From Bradyrhizobium zhengyangense (GTDB taxonomy: Bacteria > Pseudomonadota > Alphaproteobacteria > Rhizobiales > Xanthobacteraceae): a DNA stretch of 64,000 bases. The number at the start of each line of letters is the position of its first letter. Positions within the stretch are counted from its first letter, which is position 1. A program made the translations under genes and the position numbers. This document shows, in pieces, positions 35,441 to 47,651 of this stretch. The DNA lies in contig NZ_JAKLUA010000005.1 of NCBI RefSeq assembly GCF_022012435.1, positions 186,001 through 250,000 of the forward strand. Direction: 5' to 3'. Under the pieces are notes generated by a model. That model ran no database searches, had not been told where the DNA came from, and saw only the letters and a program-made list of their open reading frames with translations.

Positions 35441-36298
35441 ATGAGCAAGATGAAGATCGCATTCCAGGGCGAACCTGGCGCCAATTCCCACATCGCCATC
35501 GTCGAGGCCTATCCCGACGCCGAGCCGATGCCCTGTGCCACCTTCGAGGACGCGCTGTCGGCGATCTCCTCGGGAGAGGCCGACCTCGGCATGATCCCGA
35601 TCGAGAATTCGGTGGCGGGGCGCGTCGCCGACATCCATCATCTCTTGCCGGCCTCCGGCCTCTTCATCATCGGCGAATGGTTTTTGCCGGTTCGCCATCA
35701 GCTGATGGCGATCAAGGGCACCAAGATTTCCGACATCAAGTCGGTCGAGAGCCATGTGCATGCGCTCGGCCAGTGCCGCCGCATCATCCGCAAGCTCGGT
35801 ATCAAGGGGATCGTGCACGCCGATACCGCCGGCAGCGCCCGCGACATCTCCGAGCGCAAGGACAAGACCGTCGCTGCGATCGCCTCGCGCCTCGCGGCGC
35901 AGATCTACGGCCTCGACATCCTCGCCGAGGACATCGAGGACGAGGCTCACAACACCACGCGCTTCGTGGTGCTGGCGCGCGAGCCGAAATGGGCGGCGCA
36001 AGGCTCGGGAGCGCTGGTCACGACTTTTGTTTTCCGGGTGCGTAACTTGCCGGCCGCTCTTTACAAGGCACTCGGCGGTTTTGCCACCAACGGCGTCAAC
36101 ATGACCAAGCTCGAGAGCTACATGGTCGACGGCAATTTCTTCGCCACGCAGTTTTACGCTGACGTCGACGGCCACCCCGAAGACAAGGGCCTGGCGTTTG
36201 CGCTCGAGGAGTTGAAATTCTTCTCGCGCGAATTCCGCATCGTCGGCGTGTATCCGGGACATCCGTTCCGGGCGACGTTCAGCGAGACGCAGGATTAG
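35441..36298 (+). CDS. pheA: Prephenate dehydratase
   Basis: A 285-residue monofunctional enzyme of phenylalanine synthesis (prephenate to phenylpyruvate). N-terminal catalytic domain with AFQGEPGANSHIA, IPIENSVAGRV and the catalytic T173-R-F in NTTRFVVLA; C-terminal ACT domain (TFVFRVRNLPAALYKAL, NMTKLESYM) that gives feedback inhibition by phenylalanine. No chorismate mutase domain is fused. Confidence 0.95.
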   Translation: MSKMKIAFQGEPGANSHIAIVEAYPDAEPMPCATFEDALSAISSGEADLGMIPIENSVAGRVADIHHLLPASGLFIIGEWFLPVRHQLMAIKGTKISDIKSVESHVHALGQCRRIIRKLGIKGIVHADTAGSARDISERKDKTVAAIASRLAAQIYGLDILAEDIEDEAHNTTRFVVLAREPKWAAQGSGALVTTFVFRVRNLPAALYKALGGFATNGVNMTKLESYMVDGNFFATQFYADVDGHPEDKGLAFALEELKFFSREFRIVGVYPGHPFRATFSETQD

Positions 36299-36315
36299 TT
36301 GGTCGCCCCGGCCTG

Positions 36316-36331
36316 GTGCGCAATTGCGCAC
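36316..36331. repeat. Perfect 16-base palindrome GTGCGCAATTGCGCAC
   Basis: Lies 17 bases after the pheA stop in the gap between two convergent genes. It is followed at once by another short imperfect palindrome around CCACAGGGAGTGG. I recall similar palindromic phrases between Bradyrhizobium genes, so it is more likely a dispersed repeat than an operator. Confidence 0.5.
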
Positions 36332-36453
36332 GGGAGCCGCGGCCCATAGCCACAGGGAGTGGTTGTCGGGCGGGCTGGCAACTCCGACTCTTCGTAAAAC
36401 GATTGCTGCGGCGTATGGGTCCGGATCTGCGCGCGCTTGTCCGGGACGACGAC

Positions 36454-37470
36454 CTAAGCTCCCTGCTTCTTCAGCCCAAACGCCTCCGCCAGCAGCGAAT
36501 ACGATTTCTTGCGCGCTTCGTGGTCGTAGACGGCGGTGATCACCATCAGTTCGTCCGGCCTGCTCGCCTCCATCAGCGGCTGCAGCTTCTTTTGCACGGT
36601 CGCCGGATTGCCGACGAACAGGCGCGAGCGGTTGCGCGCAATCGAGACGCGCTCGGAATCCGTATAGGGATAGGCCAGCGCCTCCTCGACGCTCGGCAGC
36701 GGCAGATATTGACCGCGGTCGCGGCGCAGACGGTTGAGATCGAATGACGCGGCGAGCTTTTCGGCCTCCTCGTCCGTATCCGCCGTGATGACCGCGACCG
36801 CGAGGATCGCATGCGGGGTCGCGCGCCAGGCCGACGGCTGGAATCGGTTGCGATAATGCACCATCGCATCGATCGCATCGTGGGACGCAAAGTGATGTGC
36901 AAAGGCGAAGCCCATGCCGACTTGCGCTGCTAGCTCCGAGGAATAGTCGCTGGAGCCCAGCAGCCAGATCGGCGGCAGCGGGCTGTCATCGGGCATCGCG
37001 ACGACGTTGTGATAGGGATGGCCTGCGGGGAATTCGCGGGTCTCCCACAAAATCAATTCGTGCAGCCGCTCCAGAAAATCGTCGCCCTCGCGACGGTCGA
37101 GCCGGCTGCGCAGCGCATAGGCCGTGGCGCCGTCGGTGCCGGGTGCACGGCCAAGGCCAAGGTCAATGCGGCCCGGAAACAACGCCTCAAGCATCTTGAA
37201 GCGCTCGGCTACCACCAGCGGCGCGTGGTTGGGCAGCATGACACCGCCGGAGCCGACGCGGATATGCTTCGTCACCGCCGCGATCTGCCCGATCATCACG
37301 TCGGGCGCCGGGCTCGCCACCGAGGCGAGGTTGTGGTGCTCGGCGAGCCAGTAGCGGACATAGCCAAGCCCGTCGACATGGCGCGCCAAATCGATGCTGT
37401 TGCACAACGCCGCGGCGGGTTTGGTGCCTGTGGTGACGACGGAGAGGTCGAGGACGGAGAGCGGGATCAT
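36454..37470 (-). CDS. Luciferase-like (LLM) flavin monooxygenase
   Basis: A 338-residue TIM-barrel protein of the bacterial-luciferase-like family (alkanal monooxygenase/MsnO8 group): PLSVLDLSVVTTG, YVRYWLAEHHN, IRVGSGGVMLPNHAPLVVAERF, DLGLGRAPGTDG, and a C-terminal NPATVQKKLQPLM. It is likely to use FMNH2 and oxygen; the substrate is unknown. Single gene, convergent with pheA. Confidence 0.88.
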   Translation of the reverse strand: MIPLSVLDLSVVTTGTKPAAALCNSIDLARHVDGLGYVRYWLAEHHNLASVASPAPDVMIGQIAAVTKHIRVGSGGVMLPNHAPLVVAERFKMLEALFPGRIDLGLGRAPGTDGATAYALRSRLDRREGDDFLERLHELILWETREFPAGHPYHNVVAMPDDSPLPPIWLLGSSDYSSELAAQVGMGFAFAHHFASHDAIDAMVHYRNRFQPSAWRATPHAILAVAVITADTDEEAEKLAASFDLNRLRRDRGQYLPLPSVEEALAYPYTDSERVSIARNRSRLFVGNPATVQKKLQPLMEASRPDELMVITAVYDHEARKKSYSLLAEAFGLKKQGA

Positions 37471-37863
37471 GGCCGGTTAACGTAGTGGAGGGCGGCGCGG
37501 CGGCAATGGGTCGACAGCGCAGGTCTGGCGTGTGCGGGCGGAGAGGCCGGGTGCCCTGCAACACGTAGGGTGGGACGATCCAGTCACTCGCGATGCAGGA
37601 TTCACCTTGCCCACAGCGCAAAGACGCATCTCGTTGGCAGAAAAATCGTTTTATATTATTGATATTATTTCAGAATGTTTCGCTATAAACCTTTTCCCAC
37701 CCGAGACCTCCGCACCGCAATATTGATGGATTTTTAACGCAAAGTGGGCCACTTCCCATCTCCGATGGGCTGTCAGGTAATTCACCTTTGCCCTATCTTA
37801 GGCCCTCCCAAGATAGACCGCCGGCCGCCGGACCTTTGGTGAGCCCCTGGAGCGAGTGGTGCC
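37471..37863 (+). other. 393-base intergenic region ahead of metF
   Basis: No gene. The middle (about 37640-37735) is A+T rich, with TTGATA at 37659 and TATAAA at 37684 (spacing 19), a weak promoter candidate. The last 170 bases hold three hairpin-forming repeats: AAGTGG-G-CCACTT (37742-37754), CCCATC-tcc-GATGGG (37755-37769) and CTATCTT-N10-AAGATAG (37793-37816). None matches the SAM-II or SAH riboswitch patterns I know. Confidence 0.4.
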
Positions 37864-38784
37864 ATGACCGAGACGACGACGCCTACCCAGACCGACGGCC
37901 GCGACGGGCACCTGAGGCGGCCTGCGATCTCGTTCGAGTTCTTTCCGCCCAAGACGGAAGATATGGAGCGGAATCTCTGGGAGACCATCAATCGCCTCGC
38001 CCCGCTCGACCCGAAATTCGTCTCGGTGACCTATGGCGCCGGCGGCTCGACCCGCGAGCGCACCCATTCGACCATTTCCCGGATTCTCAAGGAGACCGCA
38101 CTGCTGCCGGCCGCGCACCTGACCTGCGTGGGCGCCTCGCGCGGCGAGATCGACGAGATCGTCGATCGCTACCATGAGGTCGGTGTCCGCCACATCGTGG
38201 CCTTGCGCGGCGATCCCGCCGGCGGCATCGGCACGCCCTACTCCAGCCATCCGGACGGCTACCAGAGTTCTGCCGACCTCGTCGCCGGAATCAAGAAGCG
38301 GCACGCGGATATCGAGGTGTCCGTCTCGGCCTATCCCGAGAAGCACCCTGAGGCGCGCGACTTCGACGCCGATATCGATACGCTGAAGGCCAAGGTCGAC
38401 GCCGGCGCGACGCGCGCGATCACCCAGGTGTTCTTCGATAACGACCTCTACTTCCGTTATCTCGACCGCGTCCGCGCGCGCGGCATCAACATCCCGATCG
38501 TGCCGGGCATCATGCCCATGCACAATTTCAAGCAGGCGCGCAATTTCGTCACCCGGGCCGGCACCACCGTGCCGGATTGGTTCGCCGCGAAATTCGAAGG
38601 CCTCGATAACGACGCCGAAACCCGCAAGCTGGTCGCCGCGACCGTTGCGGCCGGCCAGGTGCAGAAACTGGCAAAGCACGGCGTCGATACCTTCCATTTC
38701 TACACCATGAACCGCGCCGATCTCGTGTTCGCGATCAGCCATTTGCTCGGCATCCGCGCCAAGAGCGCGCAGAAGGCGGCTTAA
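37864..38784 (+). CDS. metF: Methylenetetrahydrofolate reductase
   Basis: A 306-residue flavoprotein reducing 5,10-methylene-THF to 5-methyl-THF, the methyl donor for MetH. Motifs: ISFEFFPPKTEDME at the start, VTYGAGGSTRERT, HLTCVGASRGEI, ALRGDPAGG and ITQVFFDNDLYFRYLD. It is 6 bases upstream of metH, so the two enzymes of one pathway step pair are made together. Confidence 0.96.
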   Translation: MTETTTPTQTDGRDGHLRRPAISFEFFPPKTEDMERNLWETINRLAPLDPKFVSVTYGAGGSTRERTHSTISRILKETALLPAAHLTCVGASRGEIDEIVDRYHEVGVRHIVALRGDPAGGIGTPYSSHPDGYQSSADLVAGIKKRHADIEVSVSAYPEKHPEARDFDADIDTLKAKVDAGATRAITQVFFDNDLYFRYLDRVRARGINIPIVPGIMPMHNFKQARNFVTRAGTTVPDWFAAKFEGLDNDAETRKLVAATVAAGQVQKLAKHGVDTFHFYTMNRADLVFAISHLLGIRAKSAQKAA

Positions 38785-38790
38785 GACACC

Positions 38791-42642
<3,852 letters not shown>

Positions 42643-42661
42643 GCGCTCCCGAACGCAAGAG

Positions 42662-42686
42662 GCGAAAACAACCCCATGCACAGTAG
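42662..42686 (+). repeat. 25-base dispersed repeat, copy 2
   Basis: Identical to 14100-14124. Here it begins 20 bases after the metH stop, and part of it forms the left arm of the hairpin at 42669-42697. Confidence 0.8.
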
Positions 42687-42718
42687 GGATGGGGTTGCAG
42701 CGCCCGGTGTTTTTTCGA
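42669..42718 (+). terminator. Probable terminator of metF-metH
   Basis: A 9-base stem CAACCCCAT / ATGGGGTTG with an 11-base loop (42669-42697), then a T run at 42711-42716. The T run is 13 bases from the stem, so this is a loose fit. Confidence 0.45.
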
Positions 42719-42792
42719 TATTACCGAAAAATGCTTGCTCCGTCGGGCAAAACACCTGTATAAGTGCAAAATCGGGTGTCTCGCCTGATATC

Positions 42793-42896
42793 GTCATTCC
42801 GGGGCGCGCGAAGCGCGAGCCCGGAATCCATTTATCCACGTCACCGGTCGCGCGATGGATTCCGGGCTCGCGCCAAGTGGCGCGCCCCGGAATGAC
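42793..42896. repeat. Palindromic intergenic repeat, GTCATTCCGGGG family
   Basis: Outer ends GTCATTCCGGGGCGCG and CGCGCCCCGGAATGAC are inverted, with inner inverted segments CCCGGAATCCAT / ATGGATTCCGGG. Same family as 59419-59523. It lies between convergent metH and the GST gene. Confidence 0.8.
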
Positions 42897-42904
42897 AGCC
42901 CGGC

Positions 42905-43534
42905 CTACCCCTTCGGCGGCGCCAGCGGCTGCACGATCTCCTTGAACGGCGCCAGCGCCTCGCAGCGATCGGCATGGGCCGCGAGCGCCGGATAGCGCGC
43001 CGCATCGAACAGGTCGGGGTGCGCCTCGCGGGTAAAGCGGACGACGCAGGCCACCGCAATATCGGCATGACCGATGCGCGTCCCCAGCCAGTACGGCGTC
43101 GTCACCTTGGCGCGCTCGGCTTCCAGCACTTTGAGCACGTCGCCGATCTGCGCCCGGCAGCGTTCGACCCATAGCGCGAGCTGCTCCTTCCGCAGCACGC
43201 GCTCATAGAGCAGGCTGACCGCCTTGTCGCCGAGGCCGGTCGCGAGCGCGCAGATGCGCAGGTGCTTGCGCCGATCGACGCCGTTTCGCGGCAGCATCGC
43301 CTTGTCAGGCCCGACGCGCTCGTCGAGATAATCCAGGATGATCGTGCTCTCGATCAGAGCCTCGTCATCGTCGAGGACCAGCGTCGGCACGCGGCGCAGC
43401 GGATTGTACGGCGCGATCTTGTCGGCATCGCCGAAGGTCGACCACGGCTTGTGCTCGAATGCGAGCCCGTAAAGCCGCAGCGCAATCGCGACGCGGCGGA
43501 CGAAGGGGGAATCATATTGGCCAATCAGGAACAT
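42905..43534 (-). CDS. Glutathione S-transferase family protein
   Basis: A 209-residue cytoplasmic protein with an N-terminal thioredoxin-like domain (MFLIGQYDSPFVRRVAIALRL, RRVPTLVLDDDEALIESTIILDYLDE, the last part being the usual glutathione-contact E-S) and an all-helical C-terminal domain (GHADIAVACVVRFTREAHPDL). It may conjugate or reduce small electrophiles. Single gene. Confidence 0.9.
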   Translation of the reverse strand: MFLIGQYDSPFVRRVAIALRLYGLAFEHKPWSTFGDADKIAPYNPLRRVPTLVLDDDEALIESTIILDYLDERVGPDKAMLPRNGVDRRKHLRICALATGLGDKAVSLLYERVLRKEQLALWVERCRAQIGDVLKVLEAERAKVTTPYWLGTRIGHADIAVACVVRFTREAHPDLFDAARYPALAAHADRCEALAPFKEIVQPLAPPKG

Positions 43535-43685
43535 GGTTCTCGCTCTTCTCTGGCATGGGATAAGGCAGGGCCGATCAGTTCATCGTCATTGCGCGGGATG
43601 CGCAACAAATATCTTGGAAGGAGAGCATTGCACACAGCGCAACAACGCGGAATCAATGCAACGCCGACCCAACGGGAATCCTGTC

Positions 43686-44111
43686 ATGCTATTGCGATCA
43701 TTCACCGTGCTCGCCCTGCTCGCCGCGGCAACCCTCGCGCGCGCGCAGGACCGTCCGATTGGCTTCCAGATGCCGTCGAAGAACATCGCCTGCCAGGTCT
43801 TCGCCGACAACGGCCAGGACACACTTCGCTGCGACATACTGACAATCGACACGCCGCCGCGACGGCCGCCGGACTGCGAGCTCGACTATGGCCACGCCTT
43901 CGCGATGACCGCCAGGGGTGACGCCAGGGGCGGCTCCGCGCGCATTTGCGCCGGCGACACCGTCGTGGACCCATCACTGCCGGTGCTCGCCTATGGCGAG
44001 ATATGGCAGCGCGCAGGATTCACCTGCCGCTCGGAACAGACCGGGCTGACGTGCTTCAATGCCATGCAGCACGGGTTTTCGCTTTCGCGCGGGAAGCAAG
44101 AGGTGTTTTGA
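43686..44111 (+). CDS. Secreted DUF6636-like protein
   Basis: A 141-residue protein with signal peptide (MLLRSFTVLALLAAATLARA). The mature part has the pattern of DUF6636: FQMPSKNIACQVF, LRCDI, CELDYGHAF, GSARICAGDTV, LPVLAYGEIW, GFTCRSEQTGLTCFNAMQHGFSLSR. Six cysteines probably pair in the periplasm. Function unknown. An earlier in-frame ATG ten codons upstream is possible. Confidence 0.75.
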   Translation: MLLRSFTVLALLAAATLARAQDRPIGFQMPSKNIACQVFADNGQDTLRCDILTIDTPPRRPPDCELDYGHAFAMTARGDARGGSARICAGDTVVDPSLPVLAYGEIWQRAGFTCRSEQTGLTCFNAMQHGFSLSRGKQEVF

Positions 44112-44120
44112 GAAAATTAT

Positions 44121-44190
44121 GTAGCCCGCATGAAGCGGAGCGGAATCCGGGTCCGCTGTCCCGGATTGCGCTCCGCTCCATCCGGGCTAC
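44121..44190. repeat. Palindromic intergenic repeat, GTAGCCCG family
   Basis: Ends GTAGCCCGCATGAAGCGGAG and CTCCGCTCCATCCGGGCTAC are inverted, with ATCCGGG / CCCGGAT inside. It fills the gap between two convergent genes. This type of REP-like sequence is widespread in proteobacteria; here it could stop transcription from both sides. Confidence 0.8.
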
Positions 44191-44203
44191 GAGACCACTC
44201 GCC

Positions 44204-44506
44204 TCACAGCCCGTCCCGGATAGCGCGCTTCAAGGCCGCGATCGCCGTCTCGTCGCGCTTGTACATGGTCCATTGCTTGATGCGCTTGGCACGCACCAGT
44301 TTTGCCGATGTCAGCACACGCATGTGCTCGCTCACGGTCGGTGCGCTGACGCCGAGCTTCTCGGCGATCAGCAGGCCGCAGACACCGTCCTCGACCAAGT
44401 CGCCGTCGACCTGCGCCCGAAAATGCCGCCGCGGATCCCGCAGCCATTCCAGGATCTGCAGGCGCCGCTCGTTGGCCAAGGCGCGCATCGCGGTTGCAAA
44501 CTTCAT
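44204..44506 (-). CDS. ArsR-family transcriptional regulator
   Basis: A 100-residue winged-helix regulator: FATAMRALANERRLQILEWL at the start, recognition helix region GVSAPTVSEHMRVLTSAKLV and wing RIKQWTMYKRDE. There is no obvious metal-binding cysteine pair; a single C sits in DGVCGLL, so it may sense something other than arsenic. No Shine-Dalgarno precedes the ATG at 44506, and an inverted repeat covers the start, so the mRNA may be leaderless. Divergent from the dehydratase gene (61-base gap), which it probably controls. Confidence 0.9.
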   Translation of the reverse strand: MKFATAMRALANERRLQILEWLRDPRRHFRAQVDGDLVEDGVCGLLIAEKLGVSAPTVSEHMRVLTSAKLVRAKRIKQWTMYKRDETAIAALKRAIRDGL

Positions 44507-44524
44507 TTAGCCATTTTGCTAAAT
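44505..44524. promoter_or_regulatory. Operator-like inverted repeat at the ArsR start
   Basis: ATTTAGC-N6-GCTAAAT, perfect 7-base arms, overlapping the ArsR start codon and lying 44 bases before the dehydratase start. A+T-rich dyads at the regulator's own promoter are the usual ArsR target. Confidence 0.55.
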
Positions 44525-44567
44525 ACCTAATTGATGTCAACACCCTGATACGCTAGCATTCACCGCC

Positions 44568-45515
44568 ATGACAGCACCATCAGACATCACCCGCGAGCGG
44601 ATCGCGGCGACCGAGGCCGTCATCCGTCCGCACATCCGCCGCACACCGCTGCTGCAGGCCAATCTCGCCGATTTCGGCCTGCCTGCAGCTCCCGTCACGT
44701 TCAAGCTCGAAATGCTGCAGCATTCCGGATCGTTCAAGGCGCGCGGCGCGTTTGCCAACCTGCTGCTGCGGCAGGTGCCGCCAGCCGGAATCGTCGCCGC
44801 ATCCGGCGGCAATCACGGCGCGGCCGTCGCCTATGCGGCGCGGCAGCTCGGGATTCCCGCGACGATTTTCGTCCCTGACATCACCTCGCCGGCCAAGGCC
44901 GAACGGATCAGGTTCTATGGCGCCGAGCTCGTGATCGCAGGCAACCGCTATGCCGATGCGCTCGCGGCCAGCGAGGCGCATGTGGCGCGGACCGGCGCGC
45001 TTGCCGTTCACGCCTACGACCAGGCCGAAACCCTGCTCGGCCAGGGCAGCGTTGGCCTCGAGCTGGAGCAGGACGCGCCTGATATCGACACGCTGCTGGT
45101 GGCCGTCGGTGGCGGCGGCCTGATCGGCGGCATTGCGGCGTGGAGCGCCGGCAGGACGCGCATCATTGCCGTCGAGCCGGAGCTCTCGCCGACCCTGCAC
45201 GATGCGTTCGCAGCAGGCGCCCCGGTCGATGCGCCGGCGGGCGGCCTCGCCGCCGACAGCCTCGCGCCGCGACGCGTCGGCGAGTTGATGTTCCCGATCG
45301 CACGGGCGTATGTCGAGCGCGTCGTCCTCGTCAGCGACGATGCGATCCGGCAGGCGCAGAACGCGCTGTGGTCGACCTTGCGCCTCGTCACTGAGCCCGG
45401 CGGCGCGGCCGCGTTTGCAGCGCTGCTCTCCGGCAGCTATCGACCATCGCCGGGCGAGCGCATCGCGGTGCTGGTCTGCGGGGCGAATACGACGGCGGTG
45501 AATTTCGATAGCTAG
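44568..45515 (+). CDS. Threonine/serine dehydratase-like PLP enzyme
   Basis: A 315-residue fold-type II PLP enzyme. Schiff-base lysine K57 in SGSFKARGAF, SGGNHGAAVAYAA phosphate-site loop, VGGGGLIGGIAAW glycine loop, and a late ALLSG / VLVCGANTT. It lacks the C-terminal regulatory domain of biosynthetic IlvA, so it is a catabolic-type deaminase or a racemase (serine/threonine racemase look-alikes exist). Divergent ArsR gene likely regulates it. Confidence 0.88.
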   Translation: MTAPSDITRERIAATEAVIRPHIRRTPLLQANLADFGLPAAPVTFKLEMLQHSGSFKARGAFANLLLRQVPPAGIVAASGGNHGAAVAYAARQLGIPATIFVPDITSPAKAERIRFYGAELVIAGNRYADALAASEAHVARTGALAVHAYDQAETLLGQGSVGLELEQDAPDIDTLLVAVGGGGLIGGIAAWSAGRTRIIAVEPELSPTLHDAFAAGAPVDAPAGGLAADSLAPRRVGELMFPIARAYVERVVLVSDDAIRQAQNALWSTLRLVTEPGGAAAFAALLSGSYRPSPGERIAVLVCGANTTAVNFDS

Positions 45516-45635
45516 CGGCGCTTCGACAACGAGGCTTTGCGGCAACAGCCGCAGGTTTCCTTCGTGGCCCTGTCCACTCCGCCTTGCCGAACAGAATCGC
45601 GCATGGTTCAGTCCGCAGAACCTTGGGGACGGCAG

Positions 45636-46784
45636 ATGAATCGACGGGCGGTAGCGGTCGGCGTGGCATTTGCGGCCATCGTGCTGGGGAGCGGCGCATT
45701 CGCCGCCGACCTGCCGCTCAAGGCGCCGCCGAAAGCGGTCGATTTCAATCCGTTCTGGGCCGAGGCCGACTATCTCGCCTGGAGCGTGACCGGGGACAAG
45801 CTGCCGGCGCTGGTGACGACGGCGCCTGTCGGCACGCCGCTGGGCACAGCCGGCGTGCTCGGGCAGCCGACCACGACCGTGCTGTTCGGCAATTCCAGCG
45901 TCAACAATGACTGGCGTTCGGGCGGACGCATTACCGCCGGATACTGGTTCGACCCACAGCGCAGAAGCGGCGTCGAGGCATCGTTCTTCGGGCTGGAGAA
46001 CGCTTCGACCGGCTTTGCCGCCAATTCCGGTGCCACTCCGATCCTGACGCAGCCTTTCACCAACGCGCTGACGGGACTTCCCGACGCGTTGATCGCAAGT
46101 TTTCCAGGCGTCTTCACCGGCAGCGTCAACGCCAACGAGACATCGCACCTGCTCGGCGCCGGCGCGCTCTATCGCCAGGAGTTCGGCGCCTGGAACGGGC
46201 AGCGCATCAGTGCGCTGATCGGCTATCGCTACTTACGCGCCTCCGACACGCTGTGGATCACCGGCACCTCGACCAGCCTCGCCTTCGGCGACTTCACGTC
46301 GACAGACAATTTCAAGGCGGCGAGCAACTTCCACGGCCTCGACCTCGGCCTCGCCGGCGACTGGCGCAATGGCCCGTGGTCGCTGGAGTGGCGCGGCAAG
46401 GTCGCACTCGGCGCAAACCTCAACACCGCCGACGTTGCGGGCTCGACGATTTCGACGATCGCCGCCGTCACCACGACGGTGCCGGGCGGCTTCCTCGCGC
46501 TCGCCAGCAACAGCGGCCATTTCTCGCAGACCAAATTCGCCGCGGTGCCGGAGCTGTCGCTGAAGGCGGGCTATGAGATTGCGCCCGCCTGGCGTCTGAC
46601 CGTCGGCTACGACGTGCTGTACTGGACCGGCGTGCAGCGCGCCGGCGGGCTGATCGATACCACCATCAATCCGAACCTGATTCCGCCAGGACCGCCGGCG
46701 GGCCCGACCCGGCCGCTGCCGGTGATGAACACGACGAACCTGCTCGCGCAGGGATTTAGCGTCGGCGTGCGGTATAATTATTGA
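45636..46784 (+). CDS. BBP7-like outer-membrane beta-barrel protein
   Basis: A 382-residue protein with signal peptide (VAVGVAFAAIVLGSGAFAADLP). The mature part shows FWAEADYLAWSVTGDKLPALVTT, GGRITAGYWFDPQRRSGVEASFF, ETSHLLGAGALYRQEF, alternating strands and a last strand ending in FSVGVRYNY, with terminal aromatic residue as in outer-membrane barrels. This is the BBP7 family pattern; the role may be that of a porin or surface protein. ATG at 45636 preceded by GGGGAC; an ATG at 45603 is an alternative. Confidence 0.8.
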   Translation: MNRRAVAVGVAFAAIVLGSGAFAADLPLKAPPKAVDFNPFWAEADYLAWSVTGDKLPALVTTAPVGTPLGTAGVLGQPTTTVLFGNSSVNNDWRSGGRITAGYWFDPQRRSGVEASFFGLENASTGFAANSGATPILTQPFTNALTGLPDALIASFPGVFTGSVNANETSHLLGAGALYRQEFGAWNGQRISALIGYRYLRASDTLWITGTSTSLAFGDFTSTDNFKAASNFHGLDLGLAGDWRNGPWSLEWRGKVALGANLNTADVAGSTISTIAAVTTTVPGGFLALASNSGHFSQTKFAAVPELSLKAGYEIAPAWRLTVGYDVLYWTGVQRAGGLIDTTINPNLIPPGPPAGPTRPLPVMNTTNLLAQGFSVGVRYNY

Positions 46785-46810
46785 GGCCGACGTAGGTGCC
46801 CCTGCGCTCC

Positions 46811-46925
46811 GTCATTGCGAGCGCAGCGACTTGTCCGCCGAAACCTTGGCGAAGGAGGAAGCAATCCAGCATCTTTCCGCGGAAGCAATCTGGATTGCTT
46901 CGTCGCAAGAGCTCCTCGCAATGAC
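46811..46925. repeat. Palindromic intergenic repeat, GTCATTGCGAG family
   Basis: Ends GTCATTGCGAGCGCAGCGA and CTCGCAATGAC are inverted around GGAAGCAATCCAG / CTGGATTGCTTC. It shares its right half almost exactly with 53926-54010. Confidence 0.8.
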
Positions 46926-47148
46926 GGCGTGGAGACAGCCGGCGCGCACTACACCCAGTCATCGCGAGCCAACGGTGGGGAAGCAGTGCTGCACTATTTG
47001 ATGATGGCACATGCCTCACCGTTTCGCGCATCGCGCCGCGGTTCGAATGTCGCAGGCGATGCGTGAAGCACGTCACACATTGTAGTTGCAAACATGATAG
47101 TATGCCTACGCGAAGCAATCAGGGGGACGTATGCAGCCACGCCGCAAT

Positions 47149-47169
47149 TGAGCCGTTCGCAACGGCTCA
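47149..47169 (+). promoter_or_regulatory. Inverted repeat in the leader of the DyP operon
   Basis: TGAGCCGTT-CGC-AACGGCTCA, perfect 9-base arms with a 3-base loop, ending 11 bases before the GGAGG ribosome binding site. It could be a protein-binding site or an mRNA hairpin controlling translation or decay; not followed by a T run, so not a terminator. Confidence 0.5.
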
Positions 47170-47192
47170 GGCGGTCAACAGGAGGAATTGCC

Positions 47193-47645
47193 ATGTCCGT
47201 TGTACTGACCATGGGTAAGATCAGCGCCATCACCGCAATCACCAAGATCCTTCCCGATCATGCCGACGCGTTACGCAGGACCCTCCAGGGGCTGACCGCC
47301 GCAAACGGCGGCAAGATCTCGTCTCTCGGCACCATCCACATCGTGCGCTGGGTCATTTTCGACAATGACACGCGCTTGTTGTTCGCGACGAATTTCGACG
47401 GCAACGTCGAAGACTATATGCGCGATTTCGCCGAGCGCGCCCCCGACGGGATCGACGCGATCTGGGGCCATTGCGAAGGCTATCCGGGCGCGCGCGATTA
47501 TCCAAAGCTGCGCGATTACATTCTCGGCAGCGCCATCGAAACCACCGGCTATTATTGCGCCTATCCGAACTCGACCGTCGCCGACATCAACAAGGCGCTG
47601 GATTGGAAGGGCAAGTTCGACACATTCCTCGACCAGATCGGTTGA
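47193..47645 (+). CDS. Unrecognised 150-residue protein ahead of DyP
   Basis: A cytoplasmic, soluble-looking protein without signal peptide. GGAGG lies 7 bases before the ATG at 47193. Visible blocks: KISAITAITKILPDHADALR, a strand pair with HIVRWVIFDNDTRLLFATNFDG, the motif VEDYMRDFAERAPDGIDAIW, then GHCEGYPGARDYPKL and ETTGYYCAYPNSTV. Alternating strands and helices of this length suggest a ferredoxin-like alpha/beta fold as in ABM or DyP half-domains, but I cannot name the family. It is 6 bases upstream of the DyP gene, so the proteins probably work together. Confidence 0.75.
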   Translation: MSVVLTMGKISAITAITKILPDHADALRRTLQGLTAANGGKISSLGTIHIVRWVIFDNDTRLLFATNFDGNVEDYMRDFAERAPDGIDAIWGHCEGYPGARDYPKLRDYILGSAIETTGYYCAYPNSTVADINKALDWKGKFDTFLDQIG

Positions 47646-47651
47646 CGGACA

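Larger units (their letters stand above)
46785..47192 (+). other. 408-base intergenic region ahead of the peroxidase operon
   Basis: No gene seen. It contains the palindromic repeat at 46811-46925, an unremarkable stretch to about 47090, and a perfect inverted repeat at 47149-47169 just before the ribosome binding site. The promoter of the three following genes should lie here, but I see no convincing -35/-10 pair. Confidence 0.5.

Noticed and set aside
36316..36331. 16-base palindrome as a regulator-binding site
   Set aside because: It lies between two convergent genes downstream of both, not near a promoter, and is followed by another short palindrome, so a dispersed repeat is more likely.
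37640..37863. SAM or SAH riboswitch upstream of metF
   Set aside because: The hairpins present do not show the pseudoknot or conserved loop sequences of the SAM-II or SAH classes.
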